Below, one piece after another: positions 16,056 to 27,011 of a stretch of DNA of 64,000 nt. Every line of letters begins with the position of its first letter. The stretch's first letter is position 1. The stretch comes from Pseudotabrizicola alkalilacus (GTDB lineage: Bacteria > Pseudomonadota > Alphaproteobacteria > Rhodobacterales > Rhodobacteraceae). The stretch is taken from the NCBI RefSeq assembly GCF_003443995.1, contig NZ_QWEY01000001.1, positions 248,001 to 312,000 on the forward strand, read 5' to 3'. A program made the translations under genes and the position numbers. The notes beneath the pieces were generated by a model, which was given only the letters and a program-made list of their open reading frames with translations, was not told the origin of the DNA and ran no database searches.

Positions 16056-16799
16056 ATGCAGACCCCAAACCGGCAGACCTATGCCATCGGTGACATTCAC
16101 GGCCATCTGGATTTGTTGCGCGGCGTGCATGATCTGGTCGCAGAGGACATGGCGCGCCATGGGGCGGGGCAGGTTCTGCACGTCGGCGATCTGGTGGACC
16201 GGGGGCCGGACAGCCGGGGCGTGGTGGAGTATCTGCGGCAGGGCATCGCGGGCGGGCAGGACTGGATTGTGCTGAAAAGCAACCATGACCGGCTGTTCAC
16301 CATGTTCATGGATGACCCGCTGGCCAGTGATCCGGGCCTGCGCTCTGATCTCAGCTGGCTGCATCCCAAGCTGGGGGGCGGGGTCACGCTGGGGTCTTAT
16401 GGTGTGCCCAATGCATCAGACCGGCCGATTGCAAAGGTTCATGCCGAGGCTCTGGCGGCGGTGCCGCAAGAGCATCTCGATTTTCTGACCAGCCGCCCGA
16501 CCTGGCACCGGGCCAACGGGGCGATCTTTGTGCATGCCGGGGTGCGCCCCGGCATCGCCATCGAGGATCAGGCCGAGGATGATCTGTTGTGGATCCGCAA
16601 GGGCTTTCTCGATCATGAGGCACCGTTCGAGGCGCTGATCGTGCATGGTCACACCGCGATCGAGGCCCCGACGCATTACGGCAACCGGGTCAATATCGAT
16701 TCCTCCGCCGCCTATGGCGGGCCGCTTTCGGTGGTCGTGGTCGAGGACGGCGCGGTGTTTCACCTGACGGCACAAGGCCGGGTGCCACTGCTGCCTTGA
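16056..16799 (+). CDS. metallophosphoesterase, PPP-type serine/threonine phosphatase family
   Basis: 247 aa. The calcineurin-like dimetal signatures are clear: GDIHGHLDLL (about residues 10-19), HVGDLVDRGPDS (about 47-58), LKSNHD (the usual GNHD appears as SNHD), HAGVRPG, and VHGHTAIEAP near the C-terminus. No signal peptide, so cytoplasmic. Such enzymes hydrolyse phosphoproteins or diadenosine polyphosphates (ApaH-like); the substrate cannot be chosen here. It follows serA by about 90 bases, on the same strand. Confidence 0.88.
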   Translation: MQTPNRQTYAIGDIHGHLDLLRGVHDLVAEDMARHGAGQVLHVGDLVDRGPDSRGVVEYLRQGIAGGQDWIVLKSNHDRLFTMFMDDPLASDPGLRSDLSWLHPKLGGGVTLGSYGVPNASDRPIAKVHAEALAAVPQEHLDFLTSRPTWHRANGAIFVHAGVRPGIAIEDQAEDDLLWIRKGFLDHEAPFEALIVHGHTAIEAPTHYGNRVNIDSSAAYGGPLSVVVVEDGAVFHLTAQGRVPLLP

Positions 16800-16815
16800 T
16801 GGCTGGCACCAAAGG

Positions 16816-17022
16816 TCACCGGCGCAACCTCCGCACGGCCATCAGGGCAGAGCCGCCAAAGAACAGCCCGGCAAAGCCCACCACCTCGACCAGTCCCGGG
16901 CCTTCGGGCCAGCCGCGAAAAGCGATGGCAAAGGCCAAAAGGCCGAGCCCGCCCAGCGAGATCACCAGCCGGATCAGGTATTCGCCCCGGGTCGGGCCGT
17001 ATTTGGGCGCCTCTTTGACCAT
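16816..17022 (-). CDS. small hypothetical membrane protein
   Basis: 68 aa. Basic N-terminus (MVKEAPKYGPTRGEY), two hydrophobic segments (LIRLVISLGGLGLLAFAIAF, about residues 16-35, and VEVVGFAGLFFGGSALMAV, about 45-63) and an RRLRR end: a two-helix inner-membrane hairpin. The ATG is 15 bases past the MFS transporter stop, so the two are probably co-transcribed. No family recognised. Confidence 0.6.
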   Translation of the reverse strand: MVKEAPKYGPTRGEYLIRLVISLGGLGLLAFAIAFRGWPEGPGLVEVVGFAGLFFGGSALMAVRRLRR

Positions 17023-17037
17023 GGTCGGAAGACTGGC

Positions 17038-18153
17038 CTAGCCGCGCAATTCTGGCAAGCGGCGATAAAGCCGGAGGCTGAGGAGAGCGCAGATCGTGGC
17101 GACGGTCGCAAGGATGGCGAAAAACCCGGTGCCGCCCAGCGGCTCCAGCAGCGGGGCCAGCACCACCGGCGCGGTGATCCCGCCGACCAGACCGGCGGCG
17201 ATGATGGTGGGGGCGGTGCGCGGGTCATCGCCCATCAACCGGCTGGCGGCGACATAAAAGCCGGGGAAGAACAACCCCGCTGGAATGCCAAGCGCGACAA
17301 AGAACACGCCGGGGCTGACAAAGGCCGCCAGCGTGGCCGAGACAGCTGCCGCCACCATGGCCCCGGCATACAGCAGAAACGGCGTGGTCAGATGCGCGGT
17401 AAAGATCAACACCGTGCGCGCGCCCAGAAAGGCCACAAAGAACGCGCTCAAAAGCTGCGCGGCGGCTGTTTCGGTCAGGCCCGAGCGGATCAGGGCGCTG
17501 GGGCCAAGGCCGATCAGCGTCGCCTCGATCCCGATCCCGGCGACCGCAAACAGCTGAAACGCCAGCATCGGGCGGAACGGGCCGGAGGCCCCGGCCGCAG
17601 GCGGCGGCGCGGCCTGACCGGCGGGGCCCGCGCCCAGCCAGATCAGCACCGCAAGCCCGGCCACCAGCGCATAGGCCAGCGCCGGGTCAGAGCCGAGCCA
17701 GACAAAGATCAGCGGGGCGGCGATGGCGCCAAGGCCAAAGCTCGCATTGACCAGACTGACCATGGCGGTGCCGCGCGCGCCGTAAGCGCGCAGGATGCGC
17801 GGGTTGAACACCACAGTGGCCAGCCCGTAGCCGGTGCCAAAGATCAACGCACCGGCAAAGGTGGCGATGGCCCCCAGCCCGAAGGCGATGGCGGCGGCCC
17901 CGGCGGCCATGATGCTGACCGCGATCCGGGGCGACACCCTTGGCCCCCAGCGATACATCAGTGCCACGCCGATGGCGCAGCCGATCCAATGCGCCGAGAC
18001 CAGCCACCCGGCCTGTGCCGCGCTGAGCGACAGCGCGCGGCCAAACGCGGGCAGGGCAGGGCCATAGAGCGACTGCCCGGCCCCCATCATGATGAACGTG
18101 GCGATTCCCACAAAGAGGAGGCCCGTATTCGCCCGGTTCTGGTTTGTCATCAT
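17038..18153 (-). CDS. major facilitator superfamily transporter
   Basis: 371 aa with about twelve hydrophobic helices in two halves. I start at ATG 18153 because the upstream in-frame extension is Pro/Ala-rich and has no membrane character; a second ATG at 18150 has slightly better spacing from GAGG. YRWGPRVSPRI (about residues 65-75) resembles the MFS loop 2-3 motif. No substrate can be inferred. Divergent from the thiolase, with 137 bases between the two starts. Confidence 0.8.
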   Translation of the reverse strand: MMTNQNRANTGLLFVGIATFIMMGAGQSLYGPALPAFGRALSLSAAQAGWLVSAHWIGCAIGVALMYRWGPRVSPRIAVSIMAAGAAAIAFGLGAIATFAGALIFGTGYGLATVVFNPRILRAYGARGTAMVSLVNASFGLGAIAAPLIFVWLGSDPALAYALVAGLAVLIWLGAGPAGQAAPPPAAGASGPFRPMLAFQLFAVAGIGIEATLIGLGPSALIRSGLTETAAAQLLSAFFVAFLGARTVLIFTAHLTTPFLLYAGAMVAAAVSATLAAFVSPGVFFVALGIPAGLFFPGFYVAASRLMGDDPRTAPTIIAAGLVGGITAPVVLAPLLEPLGGTGFFAILATVATICALLSLRLYRRLPELRG

Positions 18154-18290
18154 GGCCTCGGATGGGGTTGCGGCTGGGGGTTTTGGCCGCTCTCCTTCTC
18201 TTGGCGCGCCGGGAGTGTCAATCGACGCCGCGTCATCTTTCCTCACCGGGACAAATGCCGTTAGGATTGCCTGAATTTCAGGAGGCTCCG

Positions 18291-19469
18291 ATGGTCAGCG
18301 ACTCGAATGATGTGTTTATCCTTTCTGCCACGCGCAGCGCGATTGGCGGCTTTGGCGGGGCCCTGGCATCTGTGCCGCCGATTGATCTGGCGGCGCAGGT
18401 GATCGCGGCGGCCCTGCGGCAGGCCGGTATCGGCGGGGCGCAGGTCGGGCATGTGGTGATGGGCCATGTGATCAACACCGAACCGCGCGACATGTATCTG
18501 AGCCGGGTGGCGGCGATGCAGGCGGGGATTCCCGACACGGTGCCGGCGATGAACGTCAACCGGCTGTGCGGATCGGGCGCGCAGGCGGTGGTGTCGGCGG
18601 TACAGGCGCTGATGCTGGGTGATTGCGCGGTGGCGGTGGCGGGCGGGGCCGAGAGCATGAGCCGGTCGCCCTATATCCTGCCCGCCGCGCGGTTCGGGCA
18701 GAAGATGGGCGATACAAAGGCGCTGGACATGATGACCGGCGCGCTGACCTGCCCGTTTGGCACCGGGCACATGGGGGTGACGGCGGAGAATGTCGCGGCG
18801 CAGCACGGCATCAGCCGGGCGGCGCAGGATGCCTTTGCGCTGGAAAGCCAGAAGCGCGCGGCACGGGCCATCGAGGGCGGGCTATTCACCCGCCAGATCA
18901 CGCCGATCTCGGTCGAGACCCGCAAGGGCCCGGTGCAGTTTGCGGTGGATGAACACCCGAAAGCCACCTCACTGGAGGCATTGTCGGGGTTGCGCCCGGT
19001 GTTCCAGAAAGATGGCACGGTGACGGCGGGCAATGCCAGCGGCATCAATGACGGCGCAGCGGCGCTGGTGCTGTCGCGCGGGCTGTTCCCGGGGGCAAAG
19101 CCACGCGCACGGGTGATGGGCTATGCTCATGCCGGGGTGGACCCGAAGGTGATGGGCATCGGCCCGGTTCCGGCGGTCGAGGCGCTGTGTGACCGGCTGG
19201 GGATCAAGCCGGGCGATTTCGACATCGTGGAATCGAACGAGGCCTTTGCCGCGCAGGCCATCGCGGTGAGCCGCGAGCTGGGTCTGGACCCCGCCCGCGT
19301 GAACCCGAACGGCGGCGCGATTGCCTTGGGCCATCCGGTGGGGGCGACCGGCGCGCTGCTGGTGGTCAAGGCGCTGTACGAGCTGGAGCGCAGCGGCAAA
19401 CGCACGGCATTGATCACCATGTGTATTGGTGGCGGGCAGGGGATTGCGCTGGGGATCGAGCGGGTCTGA
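18291..19469 (+). CDS. acetyl-CoA acetyltransferase (thiolase)
   Basis: 392 aa from ATG 18291, preceded by AGGAGG. Thiolase family: the nucleophile Cys in [19 protein letters not shown] (about residues 84-102), [16 protein letters not shown] with the active His (about 343-358) and the second Cys in [16 protein letters not shown] at the C-terminus. It interconverts two acetyl-CoA and acetoacetyl-CoA (polyhydroxyalkanoate synthesis or degradative thiolysis). Neither a phaB nor a fadB gene is adjacent, so the pathway is open. Confidence 0.9.
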   Translation: MVSDSNDVFILSATRSAIGGFGGALASVPPIDLAAQVIAAALRQAGIGGAQVGHVVMGHVINTEPRDMYLSRVAAMQAGIPDTVPAMNVNRLCGSGAQAVVSAVQALMLGDCAVAVAGGAESMSRSPYILPAARFGQKMGDTKALDMMTGALTCPFGTGHMGVTAENVAAQHGISRAAQDAFALESQKRAARAIEGGLFTRQITPISVETRKGPVQFAVDEHPKATSLEALSGLRPVFQKDGTVTAGNASGINDGAAALVLSRGLFPGAKPRARVMGYAHAGVDPKVMGIGPVPAVEALCDRLGIKPGDFDIVESNEAFAAQAIAVSRELGLDPARVNPNGGAIALGHPVGATGALLVVKALYELERSGKRTALITMCIGGGQGIALGIERV

Positions 19470-19517
19470 AGGGCGGGGGGCTGGTGCGGGTCTGGTGACG
19501 CGGCCCCCCCACCCCGG

Positions 19518-19540
19518 CCCTCCCCCACGAGGGGGGAGGG
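19518..19540 (+). terminator. GC-rich hairpin downstream of thiolase
   Basis: CCCTCCCCC (19518-19526) pairs with GGGGGAGGG (19532-19540) across a 5-base loop. No U-run follows, so Rho-independent termination is doubtful. It lies in the 347-base interval before rpmC, in which I see no gene and no convincing promoter. Confidence 0.4.
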
Positions 19541-19816
19541 AGGCGTTGGGCATCGACGTTGCGCGGGCGGATAGTGAGGGGCTGCTGCAGAGCAAGGGGC
19601 AGACCTGCGGCGGATGCGGGCACACCCTGCCGGGCTGTGCGTCTTTCGGTGTAGCGCGGCCAAGTTTCCCTTGCCCTGTCCGTGCAACGCCTGTAATGGA
19701 ACGCATCCTGCGGTTCCCGGGCGACTCGGAATCGTTGGTTTTGCATTGATCCACCGGGTTAAAGGTTACCCTGCGTTTGACGGGGCCTTCTGGTGATTGA
19801 AAAAAAGGAACACGGC

Positions 19817-20017
19817 ATGAAAGCCGACGAACTCCGGGGCAAGTCCCCCGATCAGCTGCGCGATCAGCTCGTTGCACTGAAAAAGGAAGCCTTTAACCTG
19901 CGCTTCCAGGCCGCCACGAACCAGCTTGAGAACACCGCGCGTATGCGCGTTGTGCGTCGTGACGCAGCACGCGTTCTGACCATTCTCAACCAAAAAGCCG
20001 CCGAAGCGGCGAAGTAA
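19817..20017 (+). CDS. rpmC: 50S ribosomal protein L29
   Basis: 66 aa, starting at ATG 19817 (AAAAGGA upstream). The coiled-coil protein shows [20 protein letters not shown] and [19 protein letters not shown], the hallmark L29 segment. It lies near the peptide exit tunnel on the large subunit. It is the first gene of this ribosomal block: the expected upstream partner rplP is missing and a thiolase gene lies there instead. Confidence 0.95.
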   Translation: MKADELRGKSPDQLRDQLVALKKEAFNLRFQAATNQLENTARMRVVRRDAARVLTILNQKAAEAAK

Positions 20018-20027
20018 GAGGTTTATC

Positions 20028-20261
20028 ATGCCCAAGCGTATCCTTTCAGGCGTCGTGACCTCGGACAAGAACGAACAGACCATCACGGTTCTGGTCGAGC
20101 GTCGCTTCAAGCACCCGCTGCTGCAAAAGACTGTGCGTAAGTCGAAGAAATACCGCGCACATGATGCAGAGAACAAATTCAAGATTGGTGACACCGTCCG
20201 TATCGAGGAATGTGCGCCGATTTCGAAAACCAAGCGTTGGACGGTGGTTGTCTCGGCTTAA
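20028..20261 (+). CDS. rpsQ: 30S ribosomal protein S17
   Basis: 77 aa. OB-fold S17 with the motif [22 protein letters not shown] and [19 protein letters not shown]. It binds 16S rRNA early in assembly. Ten bases after rpmC. Confidence 0.96.
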   Translation: MPKRILSGVVTSDKNEQTITVLVERRFKHPLLQKTVRKSKKYRAHDAENKFKIGDTVRIEECAPISKTKRWTVVVSA

Positions 20262-20344
20262 GGCCGGGGCAGTCTTCGTTTTGCGATAATCGAAACCCTG
20301 GGGCGTCATCTGCATGACCGTCCCCAAAGGTCGGGAGAAACCAA

Positions 20345-20713
20345 ATGATCCAGATGCAGACCAATCTGGATGTTGCTGATAACTCCGGCGCTCGCCGAGT
20401 TCAGTGCATCAAGGTTCTGGGCGGTTCACACCGCCGCTATGCATCCGTGGGCGACATCATCGTGGTGTCGGTCAAGGAAGCTATTCCAAAAGGCCGCGTG
20501 AAAAAAGGCGACGTGCGTAAAGCCGTTGTCGTGCGCACCGCCAAAGAGGTTCGTCGTGAAGACGGCACCGCCATCCGTTTTGACCGCAACGCCGCTGTCA
20601 TCCTGAACAACCAGGGTGAACCAGTGGGCACGCGTATCTTCGGGCCGGTTGTCCGTGAATTGCGCGCCAAGAACTTCATGAAGATCATCTCGCTGGCTCC
20701 GGAGGTGCTCTGA
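20345..20713 (+). CDS. rplN: 50S ribosomal protein L14
   Basis: 122 aa, full length. Signatures [20 protein letters not shown] and [28 protein letters not shown] are diagnostic. The stop overlaps the rplX start (TGATG). Confidence 0.97.
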   Translation: MIQMQTNLDVADNSGARRVQCIKVLGGSHRRYASVGDIIVVSVKEAIPKGRVKKGDVRKAVVVRTAKEVRREDGTAIRFDRNAAVILNNQGEPVGTRIFGPVVRELRAKNFMKIISLAPEVL

Positions 20714-21018
20714 TGGCTGCGAAACTCAAAAAGGGTGACACCGTCATCGTGCTGACCGGCAAGGACAAGGGCAAAAAGGGCGAAATCGCCTCTGTGAACC
20801 CGACCGCCAACAAAGCCGTCGTCGAAGGCATCAACGTCGCCATCCGTCACACCAAGCAATCCGCTGGCTCGCAAGGCGGTCGCGTGGCCAAGTCCATGCC
20901 GATCGACCTGTCGAACCTGGCGATCGTGGACAAGGACGGCAAACCCACCCGCGTCGGCTTCCGTATGGACGGCGACAAGAAGGTGCGCTTTGCCAAGACT
21001 ACGGGGGATGCGATCTGA
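20713..21018 (+). CDS. rplX: 50S ribosomal protein L24
   Basis: 101 aa. KOW motif [20 protein letters not shown] at the N-terminus, then [14 protein letters not shown]. Assembly initiator protein of the large subunit. Overlaps its neighbours at both ends by one base, so translation is coupled. Confidence 0.97.
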   Translation: MAAKLKKGDTVIVLTGKDKGKKGEIASVNPTANKAVVEGINVAIRHTKQSAGSQGGRVAKSMPIDLSNLAIVDKDGKPTRVGFRMDGDKKVRFAKTTGDAI

Positions 21019-21578
21019 TGTTGGACGCTGCTCAATACACTCCACGCCTCAAAGGCGAGTACGGCTCCAAGATTCGCGCTGCGATGAAAGAAGAGTTCGC
21101 GTACAAGAACGACATGCAGATCCCGCGTCTGGACAAGATCGTCCTGAACATGGGTGTCGGCGAAGCGGTCAAAGACACCAAAAAGGTGAAACAGGCTGCT
21201 GAAGAGCTGTCGCTGATCGCCGGTCAGAAAGCTGTCATCACCCATGCCAAGAAGTCCATCGCGGGCTTCCGTGTGCGGGAACTGATGCCGCTCGGGTGCA
21301 AGGTCACCCTGCGCGGTGACAAGATGTACGAATTCCTGGACCGTCTGATCAACGTGGCTCTGCCCCGCGTCCGCGACTTCCGCGGCGTCAAGGGCTCGTC
21401 GTTCGACGGTCGTGGCAACTATGCCATGGGCCTGAAAGAACACATCGTGTTCCCGGAAATCAACTTCGATAAAGTTGATGAAGTTCTGGGTATGGACATC
21501 ATCATCTGCACGAACGCGAAAACCGATGCGGAAGCCAAGGCGCTGTTGAAGCATTTCAACATGCCCTTCACGTCGTAA
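21018..21578 (+). CDS. rplE: 50S ribosomal protein L5
   Basis: 186 aa. Contains [40 protein letters not shown] and [20 protein letters not shown], all conserved in L5, which binds 5S rRNA and the P-site tRNA. Confidence 0.97.
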   Translation: MLDAAQYTPRLKGEYGSKIRAAMKEEFAYKNDMQIPRLDKIVLNMGVGEAVKDTKKVKQAAEELSLIAGQKAVITHAKKSIAGFRVRELMPLGCKVTLRGDKMYEFLDRLINVALPRVRDFRGVKGSSFDGRGNYAMGLKEHIVFPEINFDKVDEVLGMDIIICTNAKTDAEAKALLKHFNMPFTS

Positions 21579-21596
21579 GCGCGAGGAACCAGAGTA

Positions 21597-21902
21597 ATGG
21601 CAAAGAAATCCATGGTGAACCGCGAAGTGAAGCGCGCAAAGCTGGTGAAGCAATATGCTTCCAAGCGTGCGACGCTCAAAGCGGTGATCGAAGACCAAAC
21701 CAAGCCGATGGAAGAGCGTTTCGGCGCGACCCTGAAGCTGGCACAACTGCCCCGCAACTCGTCGGCAACGCGGCTTCACAACCGCTGCCAGCTGACGGGC
21801 CGCCCGCATGCGTATTATCGCAAGCTGAAACTGTCGCGGATCATGCTGCGTGAACTGGCCTCGTTTGGCCAGATCCCGGGCATGGTCAAGTCCAGCTGGT
21901 AA
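21597..21902 (+). CDS. rpsN: 30S ribosomal protein S14 (zinc-independent form)
   Basis: 101 aa, the long form without the CxxC-x13-CxxC zinc ribbon. Motifs [19 protein letters not shown] and the end [16 protein letters not shown] identify it. Confidence 0.97.
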   Translation: MAKKSMVNREVKRAKLVKQYASKRATLKAVIEDQTKPMEERFGATLKLAQLPRNSSATRLHNRCQLTGRPHAYYRKLKLSRIMLRELASFGQIPGMVKSSW

Positions 21903-21914
21903 GGGAGAGCAGAA

Positions 21915-22313
21915 ATGCCTGTGAATGATCCTATCGGCGATATGCTGACCCGTATCCGTAACTCTCAGATGCGCGGCAAATCCACTGTCTCGACCCCAGC
22001 GTCCACGCTGCGCGGCCGGGTGCTGGATGTGCTCCTGTCCGAGGGCTACATCCGCGGTTACGAAAAGAACCCGACCGACAACGGTCAGGGCGAATTCGTG
22101 ATCTCGCTCAAGTACTACGAAGGTACCCCTGTGATCCGCGAAATCAAACGCGTGTCGAAGCCGGGCCGCCGTGTGTACATGGGCGTCAAGGAAATCCCCT
22201 CGGTCCGCAACGGCCTGGGTGTTTCGATTGTGTCGACGCCCAAAGGCGTCATGTCCGATGCAGCTGCACGCTCCGCCAATGTTGGTGGCGAAGTGCTCTG
22301 CACCGTATTCTGA
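21915..22313 (+). CDS. rpsH: 30S ribosomal protein S8
   Basis: 132 aa. [20 protein letters not shown] at the start and a C-terminal [18 protein letters not shown] element are typical. S8 is the usual autoregulator of the spc operon by binding its mRNA; no S8-like site was worked out here. Confidence 0.97.
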   Translation: MPVNDPIGDMLTRIRNSQMRGKSTVSTPASTLRGRVLDVLLSEGYIRGYEKNPTDNGQGEFVISLKYYEGTPVIREIKRVSKPGRRVYMGVKEIPSVRNGLGVSIVSTPKGVMSDAAARSANVGGEVLCTVF

Positions 22314-22323
22314 GGAGGGTGCA

Positions 22324-22857
22324 ATGTCTCGTATCGGCAAGAAACCCGTCTCTCTGGTCAAAGGCGTCTCGGCGTCGGTGTCCGGCCAGACTGTCGAAGT
22401 GAAGGGGCCGAAAGGCACCCGCAGCTTTACCGCAACCGACGATGTGACCATCACCATCGACGGCGAAGAGATCAAGGTGACGCCCCGCGGCACCTCGAAA
22501 CGCGCTCGTCAGCAATGGGGCATGGCCCGTTCGATGGTGGAGAACCTGGTTCAGGGCGTCTCGACCGGCTTCAAGAAAGAGCTTGAGATTCAGGGCGTTG
22601 GTTACCGTGCTGCGGTCGCCGGCAATGTTCTGAAGCTGTCGCTTGGCTATAGCCACGAAGTCAACTTCGCCGTTCCGGCTGGCGTGACCGTCACGTCGCC
22701 GAAGCAAACTGAAATCGTTGTGGAAGGGATCGACCAACAGCTCGTTGGCCAGGTCGCCGCGAACATCCGCGAATGGCGCAAGCCCGAGCCGTACAAGGGC
22801 AAGGGCATCCGCTATAAGGGTGAGTTCGTCTTCCGCAAAGAAGGCAAGAAGAAGTAA
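22324..22857 (+). CDS. rplF: 50S ribosomal protein L6
   Basis: 177 aa from ATG 22324 (GAGGAGG upstream). MSRIGKKPV start, internal [12 protein letters not shown] and the C-terminal [13 protein letters not shown] signature. Confidence 0.97.
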   Translation: MSRIGKKPVSLVKGVSASVSGQTVEVKGPKGTRSFTATDDVTITIDGEEIKVTPRGTSKRARQQWGMARSMVENLVQGVSTGFKKELEIQGVGYRAAVAGNVLKLSLGYSHEVNFAVPAGVTVTSPKQTEIVVEGIDQQLVGQVAANIREWRKPEPYKGKGIRYKGEFVFRKEGKKK

Positions 22858-22866
22858 GGTGGCAAA

Positions 22867-23226
22867 ATGGCTTTGAACAAACGAGAGCTGTTCCTGAAAC
22901 GCCGCCTGCGCGTCCGGAACAAAATCAAGGCGATGTCGAACGGGCGCCTGCGCCTGTCCGTGCATCGGTCGTCCAAGAACATCAGCGCCCAGCTGATCGA
23001 CGATGTGAAAGGCGTGACCGTTGCGTCCGCCTCCACGTTGGAGAAAGACCTGGGTCTGATCGGCAAGAACAACGTCGAGGCTGCGGCCAAAATCGGCGCT
23101 GCGATTGCAGAGCGGGCGAAGAAGGCAGGGGTCGAAGACGTCTATTTCGATCGTGGTGGTTTCCTCTTTCACGGTAAGATCAAGGCTTTGGCCGACGCTG
23201 CCCGTGAAGGCGGCCTGAAGTTCTGA
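22867..23226 (+). CDS. rplR: 50S ribosomal protein L18
   Basis: 119 aa. [20 protein letters not shown], then the C-terminal [20 protein letters not shown] block. Binds 5S rRNA together with L5 and L25. Confidence 0.97.
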   Translation: MALNKRELFLKRRLRVRNKIKAMSNGRLRLSVHRSSKNISAQLIDDVKGVTVASASTLEKDLGLIGKNNVEAAAKIGAAIAERAKKAGVEDVYFDRGGFLFHGKIKALADAAREGGLKF

Positions 23227-23237
23227 GGAGTTTGGAT

Positions 23238-23807
23238 ATGGCAGAACGTGAAAATCGGGGCCGCGGCGGAGATCGTCGTCAGGACTCCCGTGAGGAAACG
23301 CCCGAATTCGCTGACCGTCTGGTCGCGATCAACCGTGTTTCGAAAACCGTCAAGGGCGGCAAGCGCTTTGGCTTTGCAGCACTCGTCGTGGTCGGCGACC
23401 AGCGTGGTCGCGTAGGCTTCGGCAAAGGCAAGGCGAAAGAAGTGCCGGAGGCGATCCGCAAGGCAACGGAACAGGCCAAGCGCCAGATGATCCGAGTGCC
23501 GCTGAAGGACAGCCGCACCCTGCACCACGATATGGAAGGCCGCCACGGCGCCGGAAAAGTCGTGATGCGGACCGCAGTGGCTGGTACCGGCATCATCGCC
23601 GGTGGTCCAATGCGCGCCGTGTTCGAAATGCTGGGGATCCAGGACGTTGTTGCGAAGTCGATCGGCTCGCAGAACCCCTACAACATGATCCGCGCCACCA
23701 TCGACGGCCTGAAAGCAGAGACCTCGCCCCGCCAGGTTGCCGCACGTCGCGGTAAAAAGGTGGCCGAGATCCTGAAAAAGCCCGAAGCTGAAGTGCAGGA
23801 GGCCTGA
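23238..23807 (+). CDS. rpsE: 30S ribosomal protein S5
   Basis: 189 aa. ATG 23238 is chosen (GAGGAG seven bases before) over an in-frame TTG at 23232. An acidic-basic N-terminal tail precedes the double-stranded RNA-binding domain VVKGGKRF-type segment ([20 protein letters not shown]), and the S5 C-domain has [19 protein letters not shown]. Confidence 0.96.
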   Translation: MAERENRGRGGDRRQDSREETPEFADRLVAINRVSKTVKGGKRFGFAALVVVGDQRGRVGFGKGKAKEVPEAIRKATEQAKRQMIRVPLKDSRTLHHDMEGRHGAGKVVMRTAVAGTGIIAGGPMRAVFEMLGIQDVVAKSIGSQNPYNMIRATIDGLKAETSPRQVAARRGKKVAEILKKPEAEVQEA

Positions 23808-23809
23808 TC

Positions 23810-24007
23810 ATGACCGAGACCAAGAAAACCATCGTAGTGCAGCAGGTGGCGTCCGCCGCCCGCCGCCCGGCCATTCAGACCGCGACCCTCAAGGGTCTGG
23901 GCCTGAACAAGATGAACCGCACCCGCGAGCTGGAAGACACCCCTTCCGTGCGCGGCATGGTCAACAAGATCTCGCATCTTGTGAAGATCATCGAAGAGCG
24001 CGGCTGA
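23810..24007 (+). CDS. rpmD: 50S ribosomal protein L30
   Basis: 65 aa. The fold core [20 protein letters not shown] and [20 protein letters not shown] match bacterial L30. Followed by a strong terminator, so the first ribosomal transcript probably ends here. Confidence 0.96.
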   Translation: MTETKKTIVVQQVASAARRPAIQTATLKGLGLNKMNRTRELEDTPSVRGMVNKISHLVKIIEERG

Positions 24008-24012
24008 GGTCT

Positions 24013-24030
24013 GGCGGGGGTATCCCCGCC
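24013..24030 (+). repeat. GGCGGGG-N4-CCCCGCC hairpin unit
   Basis: Perfect 7-base inverted repeat with a GTAT loop, five bases after the rpmD stop. The same unit recurs at 14286, 14319 and 24312. Confidence 0.6.
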
Positions 24031-24045
24031 GTACCGCAAGACTTG

Positions 24046-24080
24046 CGCCCCGTGGGAAACCACGGGGCGTTTTCGTTTGG
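24046..24080 (+). terminator. Rho-independent terminator after rpmD
   Basis: A 10-base stem, CGCCCCGTGG (24046-24055) with CCACGGGGCG (24060-24069), a GAAA tetraloop and a following TTTTCGTTT. This is the best-formed terminator in the ribosomal block and separates rpmD from rplO. Confidence 0.85.
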
Positions 24081-24144
24081 GAATGATCTGATTGTTTGTT
24101 AACGATTGTTAACCTTTTGTTAATATTTCAGTCAGGATGTTCAT

Positions 24145-24294
24145 ATGCGCGCTTTGATCGGTACCGCCCTGCTTTTCGCTCTGGCCAGTTTCGGCATGCA
24201 GGCACAAGCCCATGGTGGTGGCTGTCGGAAAAGCTCGCCTCCCGGTGAATGTTGTCACATGGAAAAGGCAACGGGCCGGGTCCATTGTCATTGA
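24145..24294 (+). CDS. small secreted His/Cys-rich (YHYH-like) protein
   Basis: 49 aa. AGGA stands seven bases before the ATG. A typical signal peptide (MRALIGTALLFALASFGMQA, cleavage near QA/QA) is followed by a 27-residue mature part: AHGGGCRKSSPPGECCHMEK then ATGRVHCH. The GC-x(n)-CCH-x(7-9)-VHCH layout resembles the metal-ligand-rich 'YHYH/CH-x-YHCH' domain of small periplasmic proteins. An AT-rich stretch with repeated GTTAAC just upstream could be its own promoter. It is inserted between rpmD and rplO. Metal binding is a guess from the His and Cys content. Confidence 0.65.
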   Translation: MRALIGTALLFALASFGMQAQAHGGGCRKSSPPGECCHMEKATGRVHCH

Positions 24295-24311
24295 TGGCCT
24301 GATGCTGGCAT

Positions 24312-24329
24312 GGCGGGGTTCACCCCGCC
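24312..24329 (+). terminator. GGCGGGG-N4-CCCCGCC hairpin after the small secreted gene
   Basis: Perfect 7-base stem with loop TTCA, 17 bases after the stop of the 49-codon gene. No T-run. Belongs to the same repeat family as 24013. The 149 bases from here to rplO contain no other supported element. Confidence 0.5.
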
Positions 24330-24478
24330 GCACCTCGTCCCGTGCCAACCCGCTTGCCTAACACCCCCACAGCCACTATACGCCCCCGGTGGGCCTTGCG
24401 GTCCGCAGAATCAACAAGAAATGCCGTGTTGTCCCCTCCCGTCGCAGGCGGGGATGTTCCGGCGATGGAGAGTGCGAC

Positions 24479-24949
24479 ATGAAACTGAATGAACTTCGTG
24501 ACAATGACGGCGCGAACAAAAAGCAAAAGCGCGTTGCCCGTGGCCCCGGTTCGGGCAAGGGCAAGACCGCTGGCCGTGGTATCAAGGGCCAGAAATCGCG
24601 TTCGGGCGTGGCCATTGGCGGATACGAAGGCGGCCAGATGCCGCTGTACCGCCGCCTGCCAAAGCGCGGCTTCACCAAGCCGAACCGCAAGGAATACGCG
24701 GTCGTCAACCTGGGCCTGATCGAGAAATTCGTCGCGGCCGGCAAGCTGGACATCAAGCTTGACCTGACCGAAGACATGCTGGTGGCCGCTGGCCTGACCA
24801 ACCACAAGCGCGATGGCATCCGTATCCTGAACAAGGGCGAGATCAAGTCGGCTGTGAAACTGGTGGTTTCGGGCGCTTCGGCAGCCGCTGTCGAGGCCAT
24901 CAAAGCGGCTGGCGGGTCGATCACCCTTCCGGCGTCAGCGGCTGAGTAA
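24479..24949 (+). CDS. rplO: 50S ribosomal protein L15
   Basis: 156 aa from ATG 24479. N-terminal [20 protein letters not shown] and [20 protein letters not shown], then [15 protein letters not shown]: the classic L15 Gly/Arg/Lys-rich extension. First gene of the second spc segment, together with secY and adk. Confidence 0.97.
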   Translation: MKLNELRDNDGANKKQKRVARGPGSGKGKTAGRGIKGQKSRSGVAIGGYEGGQMPLYRRLPKRGFTKPNRKEYAVVNLGLIEKFVAAGKLDIKLDLTEDMLVAAGLTNHKRDGIRILNKGEIKSAVKLVVSGASAAAVEAIKAAGGSITLPASAAE

Positions 24950-25005
24950 GCCAAATAGGAGTTGTGAGCGGCCTTCAGACCGCTTACATCACCTTTAGTT
25001 TTCCC

Positions 25006-25037
25006 GCGCCGCCGACCGGAGAACGGTTTGGCGGCGC
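25006..25037 (+). promoter_or_regulatory. structured leader hairpin upstream of secY
   Basis: An outer 8-base perfect stem, GCGCCGCC (25006-25013) with GGCGGCGC (25030-25037), encloses an inner stem ACCG/CGGT around GAGAA. It ends 21 bases before the secY start, within the 109-base rplO-secY gap. It could be an attenuator or an RNA-binding site controlling secY. Confidence 0.55.
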
Positions 25038-25058
25038 TGTCTTTGAAAGAGACCGGAT

Positions 25059-26417
<1,359 letters not shown>

Positions 26418-26420
26418 CAC

Positions 26421-27005
26421 ATGGCAAACATCATTCTTCTGGGGCCTCCGGGGGCCGGTAAAGGAACGCAGGCCAAGCGGCTGGAGGAGGGGCGGGGCAT
26501 GGTCCAGCTCTCCACCGGTGACATGCTGCGCGAAGCAAAGACCAGCGGCACCGAAATGGGCCTCAAGGTTGCCGAAGTGATGGAGCGTGGCGCGCTGGTC
26601 ACCGATGAGATCGTGATCGGTCTGATCGAGGAAAAGCTGACCAAGGGCGCCCCCGGCGGGTTCATCTTTGACGGCTTTCCGCGCACGCTGAAGCAAGCCG
26701 ATGCTCTGGCGGTGCTGCTGGAGAAAAAGGGTCTGACGCTGGATGCCGTGATCGAGCTGGTGGTCGATGATGCAGCCCTCGTGGGCCGGATCGTCAAGCG
26801 CGCCGAAGAGGCCCGCGCCAGCGGCCAACCCGTGCGGCGCGACGACACCCCCGAAGTGTTCGAAGTGCGTCTGCGCGAGTATTACAAGAACACCGCACCG
26901 CTGACCGGCTACTATTACGCCAAGGGCAACCTGGCCACCGTTGACGGTCTGGCCGACATGGACAGCGTCAGCGCGGACATCGCGAAAATTCTTGACAAAC
27001 GGTAA
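26421..27005 (+). CDS. adk: adenylate kinase, short form
   Basis: 194 aa. P-loop [10 protein letters not shown] (residues 7-16), [21 protein letters not shown] and the C-terminal [16 protein letters not shown]. It lacks the 25-30 residue LID insertion (no Cys4 zinc site), so it is the short bacterial type. It equilibrates ATP, AMP and ADP. Three bases after secY. Confidence 0.96.
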   Translation: MANIILLGPPGAGKGTQAKRLEEGRGMVQLSTGDMLREAKTSGTEMGLKVAEVMERGALVTDEIVIGLIEEKLTKGAPGGFIFDGFPRTLKQADALAVLLEKKGLTLDAVIELVVDDAALVGRIVKRAEEARASGQPVRRDDTPEVFEVRLREYYKNTAPLTGYYYAKGNLATVDGLADMDSVSADIAKILDKR

Positions 27006-27011
27006 AAATAC

